64,000 bases of DNA from Pseudomonas asiatica (lineage in GTDB: Bacteria > Pseudomonadota > Gammaproteobacteria > Pseudomonadales > Pseudomonadaceae), in contig NZ_CP157874.1 of the NCBI RefSeq assembly GCF_040214835.1, positions 1,988,001 to 2,052,000 on the forward strand, in the 5' to 3' direction. Below, one piece after another: positions 52,472 to 61,195 of this stretch; the stretch's first letter is position 1, and each line of letters begins with the position of its first letter. Below the pieces are notes generated by a model that saw only the letters and a list, made by a program, of their open reading frames with translations, made no database searches and had not been told where the DNA came from. The translations under genes and the position numbers were made by a program.

Positions 52472-53620
52472 TCAGCGCAAATCGCCAACCATCTTCGCCA
52501 ATGTCTCCAGCACCGCCCCGGCCAACGCCTTCGAGCGCGCCCCCGACCACCCGGTGACGGCATTCGGAGCGTCGTCATGGTCCTTGAAGGGCATTTCCAA
52601 GGTCAGTGACAGGCAGTCATGCGCCATCCCCACCGCATTGCAGGCCAGCGTCGTGTTGGCTTGCCCCGGTTCGTCGCGGGTGTAGCCATGCACGGTCTGG
52701 AAGTCGCGGGTCAGGCTGCACAGGGTGCTGCGGAACTGCTCTTCCAGCTTGGCCAGACGCGGCGTGTAGCCGGGGTTGCCCTCGCAGGCCGCGGTGAACA
52801 CATGGGGAATCTCCTCGTCGCCATGCACGTCGATGAACGCATCCACGCCGTATTGCTTCATCTGTGCCTGGGCGAAGAACACCTCGGGGCTGAGCTCGAC
52901 GCTGGCGTCCTGCCAGGCACGGTTGAGGTCCTTGCCCTTGAAGTTGGTGCGCAGGTGGCCGAGGAAGGCGCCGTCGGGGTTCATGTTGGGGATCAGGTAC
53001 AGGTCGGCCTTGGCCAGCAACTGCCGGATCACCTCGTCGTTGGCCTGCAAGCGGTCGATCACGCCCTCCATGAACCATTCGGCCATGTGTTCGCCCGGGT
53101 GTTGCTGGGCAATCAGCCACAGCTTGCGTTTGCCTGCGGCACCATCACCGGCACGCAGCAGGGGAATGTCGCGGCCCTGTACGCTGCGGCCACTGGCGAG
53201 CAATTCGACCCCCGGCAGTTGCCGTGCACGCTCGATCAGCTGGTTGTGGCGCGCGCGCGGGTAGGGCTCGAAGTAGGCGAACCAGATGTGCGGCTGTTCG
53301 GCCTTTACCTCGAACGACAGCGCCGTGCCGTCGAACTGGCTGGGGACGCGAAACCAGGTTTGCTGGTCGTAGGAGGCCACGGCGTTGTAGCCGCTCCAGG
53401 CGTTCTTGTAGGAGGAACCGGAGGCGTTGTCGAGGCTGAAGCGATGGACCTGGCCCGGCGTAAGCCCGCTGACCTTGAAGTGGAACCACTGGTAGTGGCC
53501 GCTGTGGGTGTCCGGGCGGATGGCCAGGTGCACCCGGGCCGGGTTGCTGGCATCCAGCACCTGGATGTTGCCGGAGTCGAAATCGCAGTCGATCTGCAGG
53601 GGGGACAGCGTCACGGTCAT
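52472..53620 (-). CDS. Cytosolic-type M14 zinc carboxypeptidase
   Basis: A 382-residue protein with no signal peptide. The N-terminal beta domain (residues 1-120) is that of cytosolic carboxypeptidases (CCP/AGBL), and the C-terminal M14 domain has the Zn ligands in QHPGEHMAEW and DVHGDEEIPHV and the catalytic Glu in LTLEMPFKD. The bacterial CCP relatives cleave C-terminal residues of unknown targets; eukaryotic members remove polyglutamate from tubulin. The ribosome site AGGAGCCC supports the start. It is monocistronic. Confidence 0.9.
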   Translation of the reverse strand: MTVTLSPLQIDCDFDSGNIQVLDASNPARVHLAIRPDTHSGHYQWFHFKVSGLTPGQVHRFSLDNASGSSYKNAWSGYNAVASYDQQTWFRVPSQFDGTALSFEVKAEQPHIWFAYFEPYPRARHNQLIERARQLPGVELLASGRSVQGRDIPLLRAGDGAAGKRKLWLIAQQHPGEHMAEWFMEGVIDRLQANDEVIRQLLAKADLYLIPNMNPDGAFLGHLRTNFKGKDLNRAWQDASVELSPEVFFAQAQMKQYGVDAFIDVHGDEEIPHVFTAACEGNPGYTPRLAKLEEQFRSTLCSLTRDFQTVHGYTRDEPGQANTTLACNAVGMAHDCLSLTLEMPFKDHDDAPNAVTGWSGARSKALAGAVLETLAKMVGDLR

Positions 53621-53728
53621 GTGCCGGGCTCCTTCTGGGGGCTTTGTTGTGAGGGTACTGTACACGGCTTGACAGGGTTGCTGTGCGAGATCAGGCGACG
53701 CGGGGCGATCTCATATGTTTCCTACAGG

Positions 53729-54502
53729 CTATTTGAAGAACTGACTCGGCGTGATACCGAACTGGCGCTTGAACATGCTGGCGAAGGCACTTGGGCTGTC
53801 ATACCCCAGCGTCCCCGCCACATCGATGATCCGCTCGCCCAGGGCGATCCGCTCCAGTGCCTGCATCAGCCGCGCCTGCTGGCGCCACTGGCCGAAGGTC
53901 ATGCCGGTTTCCTTGCGGAACAGGCGCTGGATGGTCTTTTCGTCCACCCCCAGCTGCTGGCCCCAGTCGGCCACGGTGGCGTTATCGTCAGGCCGCTCGT
54001 GCAGCGCGGCGCAGATTGCCTGCAGGCGCTTGTCGCCGGGCTGCGACAGCTTCAGTGGCAAGGTCGGCAGCACGCAGATCTCGTCGAGGATCAGGCGCAT
54101 CACCCGGGCTTCACGCGAGTCTTCGGCAAACGGCGCGGTAAAGCCCACGGAGGCTTTGATCAGTTCGCTGAGCAACGGCGAGATGCTGATAGCCTTGCTC
54201 TGCACGGGCAACTGCACTGCCGCGTCGGTGCGCACGAACACACTGCGCATCTTCACATCGCCCACGCAGCGGATCGCGTGCACCTGGCCGCAGGGCATCC
54301 ATACGCCGCGGCTGGGTGGCACGGTCCAGCGTTCGTTACCGGACTCGACGATCATCAGGCCTTTGATGGCATAGATCAGTTGGTGCTTGGCATGGCTGTG
54401 GGGCTCGATGAACCAGTCGGTCGGGTAGTCCGTCGCACGGCTGCCCACCTCCCAGCTCCACTCATCCACCTCCACCAGCAATTCGTGCTGCGGCTTCAGC
54501 AT
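53729..54502 (-). CDS. AraC-family transcriptional regulator
   Basis: A 257-residue regulator. The N-terminal cupin domain (residues about 15-110) carries EPHSHAKHQLIYAIKG and the C-terminal pair of helix-turn-helices has LGVDEKTIQRLFRKETGMT and GYDSPSAFASMFKRQFG. It lies directly downstream of the Fsr-type exporter on the same strand (36-base gap), so it probably controls that gene. The effector is unknown. Confidence 0.9.
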   Translation of the reverse strand: MLKPQHELLVEVDEWSWEVGSRATDYPTDWFIEPHSHAKHQLIYAIKGLMIVESGNERWTVPPSRGVWMPCGQVHAIRCVGDVKMRSVFVRTDAAVQLPVQSKAISISPLLSELIKASVGFTAPFAEDSREARVMRLILDEICVLPTLPLKLSQPGDKRLQAICAALHERPDDNATVADWGQQLGVDEKTIQRLFRKETGMTFGQWRQQARLMQALERIALGERIIDVAGTLGYDSPSAFASMFKRQFGITPSQFFK

Positions 54503-54538
54503 TTCAACCTCTTGTACGGGCAGCCTGGCACGCCCACT

Positions 54539-55771
54539 TTAACAGCAGCGGCTTGGGCGGGCTTGCGAGCGGGTTGCCGGCAGCAGCGCGGTGGCCAACC
54601 CCAGCAGCGGCAGGAACGAGATGATCTGGTACACCCACTCGATGCCATGCCGGTCGGCCAGTTCGCCAAGCCCGGCGGCGCCGATGCCGCTGATACCGAA
54701 CATCAACCCGAACATCACCCCCGACACCATGCCGACCCGGCCCGGCACGGCCTCCTGGGCATACACCACCAGGGCGGCGAAGGCCGAGGACATCACCAGG
54801 CCGATGGCCACCGCCAGTACCGCCGTCCAGGCCAGGTTGGCGTAGGGCAGGGCGAGGGCGAAGGGCGCCACGCCGAGGAACGAGACCCAGATCACCGCCT
54901 TGCGCCCGATACGGTCACCCACCGGGCCACCGGCGAAGGTGCCCAGGGCCACGGCCGCGAGGAACACGAACAGGTACAGCTGGCTGTGCTGCACGCTCAG
55001 GCCGAAATGCTCGATCAGGTAGAAGGTGAAGTAGTTGGTGAACGAAGCGATGTAGACGAACTTGGCGAACATCAGCACGGCGATAACCGCCACGGCGCGC
55101 CACATGGCGCCACGCGACAGGCCGGGGGCCTGCTGGCCGGCGAAGGACTTGAGCCGGGTCTGGCCGTGGCGTACGGTCCAGCCGGTCACCCGCAACAGCA
55201 CGAATACCGCCAGCGCGGCCGCCAGCATGAACCAGGCAATGGCCGGTTGGCCGTGCGGAATGACGATGGCAGCGGTCAGCAGCGGGCCGAGGGCCGAGCC
55301 GGTGTTGCCACCGACCTGGAAGGTCGACTGCGCGGTGCCGAAGCGCCCACCGGAGGCCATCCTGGCCACTCGCGAGGCTTCGGGGTGGAAGGTCGCCGAG
55401 CCCACGCCGACCACCGCCGCGGCCACCAGCAGCATTTCATAGCTGCTGGCGAAGGCGAGCAGGGCGATGCCCACCAGCGTCACCAGCATGCCGGCCGGCA
55501 GCAGGTAGGGTTGCGGGTGCTTGTCGGTGTACAGGCCGACCCAGGGTTGCAGCAGGGACGCGGTCACCTGGTAAATCAGGGCGATCCAGCCGATCTGGGC
55601 AAAGCTCAGCGCGAAATCGCTCTTGAGCATCGGGTAGATGGATGGCAGCACGGCCTGGATCAGGTCGTTGAGCAGGTGGGCGAATGCGGCAGCGCCGACG
55701 ATGCGGACCAGAAAGCCCTGGGGTTGGTCGGCAGGCGTGGTGGCGGCCATGGAGGCGGTGGAGGTCGTCAT
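54539..55771 (-). CDS. fsr: MFS exporter, fosmidomycin-resistance (Fsr) type
   Basis: A 410-residue 12-helix transporter. The family signature HLLNDLIQAVLPSIYPMLK, FHPEASRVARMASGGRFG and FQVGGNTGSALGPL are those of E. coli Fsr, an exporter of fosmidomycin and related compounds. The start MTTSTASMAATTPADQPQG is selected; the upstream open frame crosses a REP pair. It forms a likely operon with the AraC regulator downstream. The real substrate in this organism is not established. Confidence 0.88.
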   Translation of the reverse strand: MTTSTASMAATTPADQPQGFLVRIVGAAAFAHLLNDLIQAVLPSIYPMLKSDFALSFAQIGWIALIYQVTASLLQPWVGLYTDKHPQPYLLPAGMLVTLVGIALLAFASSYEMLLVAAAVVGVGSATFHPEASRVARMASGGRFGTAQSTFQVGGNTGSALGPLLTAAIVIPHGQPAIAWFMLAAALAVFVLLRVTGWTVRHGQTRLKSFAGQQAPGLSRGAMWRAVAVIAVLMFAKFVYIASFTNYFTFYLIEHFGLSVQHSQLYLFVFLAAVALGTFAGGPVGDRIGRKAVIWVSFLGVAPFALALPYANLAWTAVLAVAIGLVMSSAFAALVVYAQEAVPGRVGMVSGVMFGLMFGISGIGAAGLGELADRHGIEWVYQIISFLPLLGLATALLPATRSQARPSRCC

Positions 55772-55922
55772 GGGCGATCTTCTTCTGGCGAAAGGGAACA
55801 AGGCATTTGCCGAAGAAGGGTAGCCAGTGCCCGGTTTGCCTGTCTCACGCCGAACAGGCAGCCACTGTCGCGTTTCGGACATTCCGGGCCTGACGCCCTG
55901 AATTCGCAAGCGGTCCGCGTAC

Positions 55923-56012
55923 CCTGTGGGAGCGGGTTTACCCGCGAAGAATCCAACGCGGTGCATGGCACCGGCTGCGCCGGTGTTCGCGGCTAAAGCC
56001 GCTCCCACAGGG
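55923..56012. repeat. REP pair (cluster 13), mixed GTTTAC/CTAAAG arms
   Basis: The left arm GGGAGCGGGTTTACCCGCGAA and the right arm TTCGCGGCTAAAGCCGCTCC differ in stem sequence, yet each is internally complementary. The linker carries the hairpin GGCACCGGCTGCGCCGGTG. Confidence 0.92.
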
Positions 56013-56041
56013 TCCCTGCTAATACCTGGCCGCCCTCGGAT

Positions 56042-56275
56042 TCATCGTTCGTGCCGCGCCACCCAGCGCAGCAATGCTGCAATCGGTACGCTGCGATGAG
56101 CCTCGTGCCGGTAGGGCTTGCCTTCGGCGGTAAAGCGTTCGCGATAGCGGCTCAGCACCAGGCTCCGGCCATCGGCCGAAACACGGGCCTCCAGTTCATG
56201 CAGCAACAGCGGTTGCCGGGCAGCGCCTTCCAGGCGCCTGAACAGCAGCATGGCGGCTTGGGCATCATTCTTCAC
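56042..56275 (-). CDS. Small protein overlapping the end of mlaA
   Basis: A 77-residue frame starting at GTG 56275 (VKNDAQAAMLLFRRLEGAAR) behind AGGGGG, overlapping the mlaA stop by 11 bases. It is basic and mostly helical in character (RYRERFTAEGKPYRHEAHRS), with no signal peptide. I do not recognise a family. The overlap and ribosome site suggest translational coupling to mlaA, but codon evidence is limited because of its length. Confidence 0.55.
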   Translation of the reverse strand: MKNDAQAAMLLFRRLEGAARQPLLLHELEARVSADGRSLVLSRYRERFTAEGKPYRHEAHRSVPIAALLRWVARHER

Positions 56276-57047
56276 GGGCACCCCCTGCACAATCCACTGG
56301 CCACGCCCCCGGCTCGCCGGCCTTGCCTTCTGCCACCCGGTTGCTGCGCCGCTGCGCGGTGTAGTCACGCAGCGCAACGTAGTAGTCAGGCCAGGTGCGC
56401 AGCAGGTCGGTCAATGGCAGTGCTTCGGCCCGTGCATCGACGATGCCGCCGGCCGTGGCTACGTTGCCCATGGTTTCTACGGTATCGCTGTTGCCGCCAA
56501 ACGGGTCCAGTGCCAGGCCCAGCAGCGTGCCGGTGGCATCGCGCAGGTTGTGGGTGCCCAGCAGCGGCAGCTCGACAATGGGGCCAGCGGCGATGTTCCA
56601 CACCCCGAAGGTCTGGCCAAAGTCCGAGCGGTGCTGGCTCAGCCCCATCTTGCCAGACACGTCGACCAGCCCCGCCACACCCAGGGTGGTGTTGAAGATG
56701 AAGCGGGAGAGGCTGGTCATCGCCCGTTCGCCATTGCCCTGCAGCAGGTCGTTGACGAACACCTTGGGCTCACCGAAGTTGCTGGCAAAGTTGTGCATGC
56801 CCTGTTGGGCAAAACCGGGCAGCGCGGTGTAGCCCCGGGCGACGGGGGCCAGCAGATAGTCATCGACCGTGCGGTTGAAGGCGAAAACGGCGCGGTTGGC
56901 GGGCTCGGCCGGGTCACTGACCTGATAGGCGACATTGCCGCAGGCCGCCGTGGCCGGTGCACGTTGGCTGCAGCCTCCCGCCGCAAGCAGCGACAAGGCC
57001 AGCGCGGCTGAGCGCGCTGAGCGGGAGGCGGATGATGAACGGGACAT
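56265..57047 (-). CDS. mlaA: Outer-membrane lipoprotein MlaA (VacJ)
   Basis: A 260-residue lipoprotein. The lipobox LAAGGC follows a signal peptide starting MSRSSSASRSARSAALALSL. The mature protein has the family core DPAEPANRAVFAFNRTVDDYL, FGEPKVFVNDLLQGNGERA, DFGQTFGVWNIAAGPIVELPL and DPFGGNS, as in VacJ/MlaA. It removes misplaced phospholipids from the outer leaflet together with porins and the MlaFEDCB transporter, encoded elsewhere. The upstream open frame extends over the divergent regulator and is not coding. Confidence 0.92.
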   Translation of the reverse strand: MSRSSSASRSARSAALALSLLAAGGCSQRAPATAACGNVAYQVSDPAEPANRAVFAFNRTVDDYLLAPVARGYTALPGFAQQGMHNFASNFGEPKVFVNDLLQGNGERAMTSLSRFIFNTTLGVAGLVDVSGKMGLSQHRSDFGQTFGVWNIAAGPIVELPLLGTHNLRDATGTLLGLALDPFGGNSDTVETMGNVATAGGIVDARAEALPLTDLLRTWPDYYVALRDYTAQRRSNRVAEGKAGEPGAWPVDCAGGAREE

Positions 57048-57215
57048 AGATACATTCCTGGCAAGAACTGGCGGCGATGCTGCGCAGTTTTCTTTGCCTG
57101 GGAATGTCCGGATTGTCTCGGCGTCGACACTTTGTTTCCGGGTTGAAATATATGACGGCTGCGTGGGGATGGCCTTAAAGTACGGCTTGGTAACCTTGTT
57201 TTGCGGTGCTTTTTT

Positions 57216-57926
57216 GTGAGCCATTTGCTGATAGTCGACGATGATGTCGAGGTGCTCGACCTGCTGCAGAAGTTTCTCTGCCAGCATGGCTACGAGGTTG
57301 ATGTGGCCAAGGATGGCAAGGCGCTGTGGCAGGCCGTCGAGCGGCGGGTGCCGGACCTGGTCATTCTGGATGTGATGCTGCCTGGTGACAGTGGCCTGGT
57401 GTTGTGCCAGCGCTTGCTGGCCGAGCACAAGGTGGCAGTGATCATGCTCACCGCCATGGGCGAGTTGAGTGACCGGGTGGTTGGCCTGGAGCTGGGGGCA
57501 GACGACTACCTGACCAAGCCGTTCGCCGCCCGTGAACTGCTGGCCCGGGTGAGGGCAGTGCTGCGCCGTGCCGGCGAAGCGGCCGGGGGCGCGGCGGGCC
57601 ATGCCTGCGCGACCCTGGAGTTTGCCGGCTGGCGGCTGGATGTGGTGCGCCGCGAGCTGCGTTCGCCGGACAACGTCATGATCCCCTTGTCCAACGGTGA
57701 GTTCGAGCTGCTGCTGGTGTTCGCCGAGCATCCGCGGCGGGTGCTCAGCCGCCAGCAGTTGCTGGACATGGCTCGTGGCGATGCTTACGACGCCTATGAC
57801 CGCAGCATTGACGTCCAGGTGAGCCGGCTGCGCCGCAAGCTTGAAACCGACAACGGCAACGAGCCCTTGATCCGTACCCTGCGCAATGCCGGTTATCTGT
57901 TCACGCCCACGGTCGCGAAGCGATGA
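57216..57926 (+). CDS. OmpR-family response regulator
   Basis: A 236-residue regulator with a GTG start at 57216 (MSHLLIVDDDVEVLDLLQ); the upstream sequence is T-rich with no clear ribosome site, so initiation may be weak. Asp52 in LVILDVMLPGD is the phospho-acceptor, and VIMLTAMGE and YLTKPF complete the receiver. The winged helix holds PLSNGEFELLLVF and DRSIDVQVSRLRRKLE. It diverges from mlaA by about 170 bases and may control it. The histidine kinase gene overlaps by four bases. Confidence 0.9.
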   Translation: MSHLLIVDDDVEVLDLLQKFLCQHGYEVDVAKDGKALWQAVERRVPDLVILDVMLPGDSGLVLCQRLLAEHKVAVIMLTAMGELSDRVVGLELGADDYLTKPFAARELLARVRAVLRRAGEAAGGAAGHACATLEFAGWRLDVVRRELRSPDNVMIPLSNGEFELLLVFAEHPRRVLSRQQLLDMARGDAYDAYDRSIDVQVSRLRRKLETDNGNEPLIRTLRNAGYLFTPTVAKR

Positions 57927-59278
57927 AGCTGCTGGCCAGGGTTCGCCAGGCCCTGCCACGGCCCAGGATCACCATTGCCCGCTGGATCGCACTGACCACC
58001 CTGACGGCGATGCTGTTCCTGCTGCTGCTCAAGGGGCTGTTCAGCCTGTTGCTGAGCGTCTGGGCGCAGCCACCGCTGCTGGAGAGCGGGGTGATCGAGA
58101 AGGTTGCAGCGGTCACCCGCATCCTCGATGCCGCGCCCATGGCGCAGCGTGCCAACATCGCCAGTGCGGCGGGCGACGGCTCATATTCCGTGCGCTGGCT
58201 GCGCCGCCATGACGAAGCGGGCGTGCCAGTGCTGGTCGATGCCGAGTTCAGCGAGGGCACGCCTATCCTGCGCGCACTGCTAAAGCGCCCGGATGCCAGG
58301 GTGGAGGCTTTCGAACCGTCCGATATGCCGGAGTACGCACCTGAACGTGGTTATGCGCTGATGATCGAGCTGAGCGACAAGTCCTGGGTGCTGTTCCGTG
58401 CCACCAGCCGTAGCTGGGGCCTGGATGAACTGCCGCGCAACCTGATCATCCTCGGCCTGATGCTGGTTTCCAGCCTTGCCGTCGCGCTGCTGGCCACGCG
58501 CTACCTGGCCAAGCCGCTGGAACGCTTTGCCGAAGGTGCGCGGCGTTTTGGCAAGGACTTCAACGCCCCGCCCATTCCGGTGGTCGGCCCGCACGACCTG
58601 CGCCAGGCCATTCTCGCGTTCAATGCCACCCAGGCGCAGCTCAAGCATTTTCTCAACGACCGCACCCAGATGCTTGCGGCCATTTCCCATGACTTGCGTG
58701 CGCCGCTGACGCGCATGCGCTTGCGCGCCGAGTTCATCGACGATGCCCAGCTACAGGCCAAGTTGTTCAAGGACGTCGACGAGATGCAGGCGATGGTCGA
58801 TGCGGCGTTGGAGTTCTTCCGTGATGACGCACGGCTGGAACAGACGACCGTATTCGACCTGGGCGAGCTGCTGCTGACCGTGGTGGACGACTTCAAGGAC
58901 GCGGGGGTCGAGGTCGGCCTCAGCGGGCCGCGCCGCTGTGTGTACACGGGGCGGCCCGTGGGTATCAAGCGCGTGCTGGTCAACTTGATCGACAATGCAG
59001 CGAAATACGGCTGTGAGCCAACGGTGGTGCTGGCGGTAAGCGCCAGGCAGATCGAGATTACCGTGCTGGATCGCGGGCCGGGCATCGCGCCGGAGCTGCA
59101 TGAGCAGGTATTCGCGCCGTTCTACCGTATCGAAGGTTCACGCAACCGCAATACCGGTGGCGTGGGGTTGGGCCTGCCCGCAGCACGGGCCATCGTGCTG
59201 GAGCAGGGGGGCAGCGTGACCCTGGGCAACCGCCCGGGTGGCGGGCTGGAAGTCAGGGTCATGCTGCCGCAGGGCTGA
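57923..59278 (+). CDS. EnvZ-like sensor histidine kinase
   Basis: A 451-residue kinase with transmembrane helices at about residues 23-48 and 173-194 enclosing a periplasmic domain of about 120 residues. The HAMP-like linker is followed by MLAAISHDLRAPLTRMRLR (His256), NLIDNAAKYG and GVGLGLPAARAIV. It overlaps the regulator gene by ATGA. Its stop (59276-59278) directly abuts the stop of the convergent DUF1348 gene. The sensed signal is unknown; proximity to mlaA suggests envelope stress. Confidence 0.9.
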   Translation: MKLLARVRQALPRPRITIARWIALTTLTAMLFLLLLKGLFSLLLSVWAQPPLLESGVIEKVAAVTRILDAAPMAQRANIASAAGDGSYSVRWLRRHDEAGVPVLVDAEFSEGTPILRALLKRPDARVEAFEPSDMPEYAPERGYALMIELSDKSWVLFRATSRSWGLDELPRNLIILGLMLVSSLAVALLATRYLAKPLERFAEGARRFGKDFNAPPIPVVGPHDLRQAILAFNATQAQLKHFLNDRTQMLAAISHDLRAPLTRMRLRAEFIDDAQLQAKLFKDVDEMQAMVDAALEFFRDDARLEQTTVFDLGELLLTVVDDFKDAGVEVGLSGPRRCVYTGRPVGIKRVLVNLIDNAAKYGCEPTVVLAVSARQIEITVLDRGPGIAPELHEQVFAPFYRIEGSRNRNTGGVGLGLPAARAIVLEQGGSVTLGNRPGGGLEVRVMLPQG

Positions 59279-59743
59279 TCAGAGCCCCAGTTCGCTGAGC
59301 CCGGGGTGATCATCCGGGCGCCGGCCCAACGGCCAGCGGAACTTGCGCTCGGCTTCGCTGATAGGGTGCTCGTTGATGCTCGAATGACGGTTCTGCATCA
59401 GCCCGTCCTCGGCAAACTCCCAGTTCTCGTTGCCATAGGCGCGGTACCACTGGCCGCTGTCGTCGTGGTACTCGTAGGCATAGCGCACGGCAATGCGGTT
59501 GCCGGTGAAGGCCCACAGCTCCTTGATCAGGCGGTACTCCAGTTCATGGTTCCATTTACGCGTCAGGAACGCCTCGACCTCGGCACGGCCGCGGGGGAAC
59601 TCGGCGCGGTTACGCCAGACGGTGTCGATGGTATAGGCAAGCGCGACCTTGGCCGGGTCGCGGCCGTTCCAGCCATCCTCGGCCAGGCGGACCTTTTCGA
59701 TGGCGCTTTCGCGGGTGAAGGGCGGCAGGGGTGGGCGGGACAT
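59279..59743 (-). CDS. DUF1348 (SnoaL/NTF2-like) protein
   Basis: A 154-residue cone-fold protein starting [20 protein letters not shown]. The family core is [58 protein letters not shown] and [11 protein letters not shown]. Function is unknown. It is tail-to-tail with the kinase gene with no spacer, and has GAGGAGTACC-like sequence ahead of its ATG. Confidence 0.88.
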   Translation of the reverse strand: MSRPPLPPFTRESAIEKVRLAEDGWNGRDPAKVALAYTIDTVWRNRAEFPRGRAEVEAFLTRKWNHELEYRLIKELWAFTGNRIAVRYAYEYHDDSGQWYRAYGNENWEFAEDGLMQNRHSSINEHPISEAERKFRWPLGRRPDDHPGLSELGL

Positions 59744-59876
59744 CGGGGTACTCCTCAGTTCGATTGGCTGGTAGGAGAGTAGTAGCCGCTGGCCGAACAG
59801 AGAATGGGTGTGCCTGGCACATCATAATTGCAGTGCGTGGAACAATGCCGAGGTGCCATACCAGGCGCGGTCCACG

Positions 59877-59994
59877 TGTAGGAGCGGCCTTGTGTCGCGA
59901 CAGGGCTGCGTAGCAGCCCCAATAGCTCCAGAGTTGACGCAAGCACCTTGGGGCCGCCTTGCGGCCCATCGCGACACAAGGCCGCTCCTACAGG
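59877..59994. repeat. REP pair (cluster 14) between the DUF1348 gene and the MFS gene
   Basis: GGAGCGGCCTTGTGTCGCGA and inverted TCGCGACACAAGGCCGCTCC are about 80 bases apart, flanked by GGGCTGCGTAGCAGCCC and GGGGCCGCCTTGCGGCCC hairpins. Confidence 0.92.
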
Positions 59995-60004
59995 GGGGGC
60001 TCTG

Positions 60005-61195
60005 TCAGGCTGCGTCGGCTGCGGTTTTCCCGGCAGCCTTGCTACGCCCGCCCAGCCACACCAGCAGCAGCCCGGCAGCCGCCAGCACGCCACCAGCCAT
60101 CGGCACTGCCGCATAGCCCAGGTCCAGGCTGATCACCGCACCACCCAGCGCCGCGCCCACGGCATTGCCCAGGTTGAACGCGCCGACGTTGATCGACGAG
60201 GCCAGCCCCGGTGCTTCGATGGCGGCGATCATCACCCGCATCTGCAGCGGCGGTACCACGGCGAAGGTGAACATGCCCCACACCAGCAAGGCGATGGCGG
60301 CGCCGATGTGGCTGCCGAGCACCAGCGGCATCAGCAGCATGATCACTGCCAGTGCCGCGAGGAAGATCCGCGCCGCCCCATCCAGCGACCAGTCGGCCAG
60401 GCGGCCACCCAGGCTGTTGCCCAGGGTGAAGCCCACACCGATCAGCACCAGGCCGAGGGTGACGAAGCTGTCCGAGGCGCCGGTCAGTTCGGCCAGTACC
60501 GGTGCCACGTAGGTGTACAAGGTGAACATGGCGCCGGCACCGAGCACGGTGGTGGCCATTGCCAGCAGCACGCTGGGGCGGGCGATGACCGCCAGCTCCT
60601 TGCGCACGTGCGGCACGTTGCCGCGTTCACCCTTGGGCAGGGCATACCACAGCGCGGCCATGGCCAGCAGGCCCAGCACGGCGGTACCGGCAAAGGCCAT
60701 GCGCCAGCCGACCTGCTGGCCAATCCAGGTGGCGGCCGGCACGCCGCCGATGTTGGCGATGGTCAGGCCCATGAACATGGTGGCCACGGCACTGGCCTGT
60801 TTCTCCTTGGGCACCACGCTGGCAGCCACTACCGCGCCAAGGCCGAAGAACGCGCCGTGGTTGAGGCTGGTGACCAGGCGCGAGGCGAGCAGGGTGTAGT
60901 AGTCCGGTGACAGCGACGACAGCAGGTTGCCGAGGGTGAAGATGGCCATCAGCGCCATCAGCGCGGCGCGCTTGCCGAAACGGCTGAACAGCAGGGTCAT
61001 GATCGGCGCACCGACCATCACCCCGATGGCATAGGCGGTAATCAGCATGCCAGCGCTGGGGATGCTGACATCGACACCTTGGGCGATCACCGGCAGCAGG
61101 CCCATCGGGGTGAACTCGGTGGTGCCGATGCCGAAGGCGCCGATGGCCAGGGCAAACAGGACGCGCCCGGCTTTCATTGCGCGTGTTCCTGTCAT
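60005..61195 (-). CDS. MFS transporter, DHA1 family (AraJ/YdhP-like)
   Basis: A 396-residue 12-helix drug/sugar efflux protein. Typical segments are GAFGIGTTEFTPMGLLPVIA, AYAIGVMVGAPIMTLLF, GAFFGLGAVVAASVVPKEKQ and NVGAFNLGNAVGAALGG. The start at ATG 61195 overlaps the stop of the LLM gene (ATGA) and has GGAGG 7 bases upstream; MKAGRVLF six codons later is an alternative. It is the last gene of an operon with dkgB and the LLM oxidoreductase. The exported compound is unknown. Confidence 0.87.
   Translation of the reverse strand: MTGTRAMKAGRVLFALAIGAFGIGTTEFTPMGLLPVIAQGVDVSIPSAGMLITAYAIGVMVGAPIMTLLFSRFGKRAALMALMAIFTLGNLLSSLSPDYYTLLASRLVTSLNHGAFFGLGAVVAASVVPKEKQASAVATMFMGLTIANIGGVPAATWIGQQVGWRMAFAGTAVLGLLAMAALWYALPKGERGNVPHVRKELAVIARPSVLLAMATTVLGAGAMFTLYTYVAPVLAELTGASDSFVTLGLVLIGVGFTLGNSLGGRLADWSLDGAARIFLAALAVIMLLMPLVLGSHIGAAIALLVWGMFTFAVVPPLQMRVMIAAIEAPGLASSINVGAFNLGNAVGAALGGAVISLDLGYAAVPMAGGVLAAAGLLLVWLGGRSKAAGKTAADAA

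Noticed and set aside
52619..55996. A 1125-codon open frame on the plus strand
   Set aside because: It runs antisense through three clear genes (M14 carboxypeptidase, AraC, Fsr) and a REP; the composition is His/Gly/Gln-rich noise typical of high-GC shadows.
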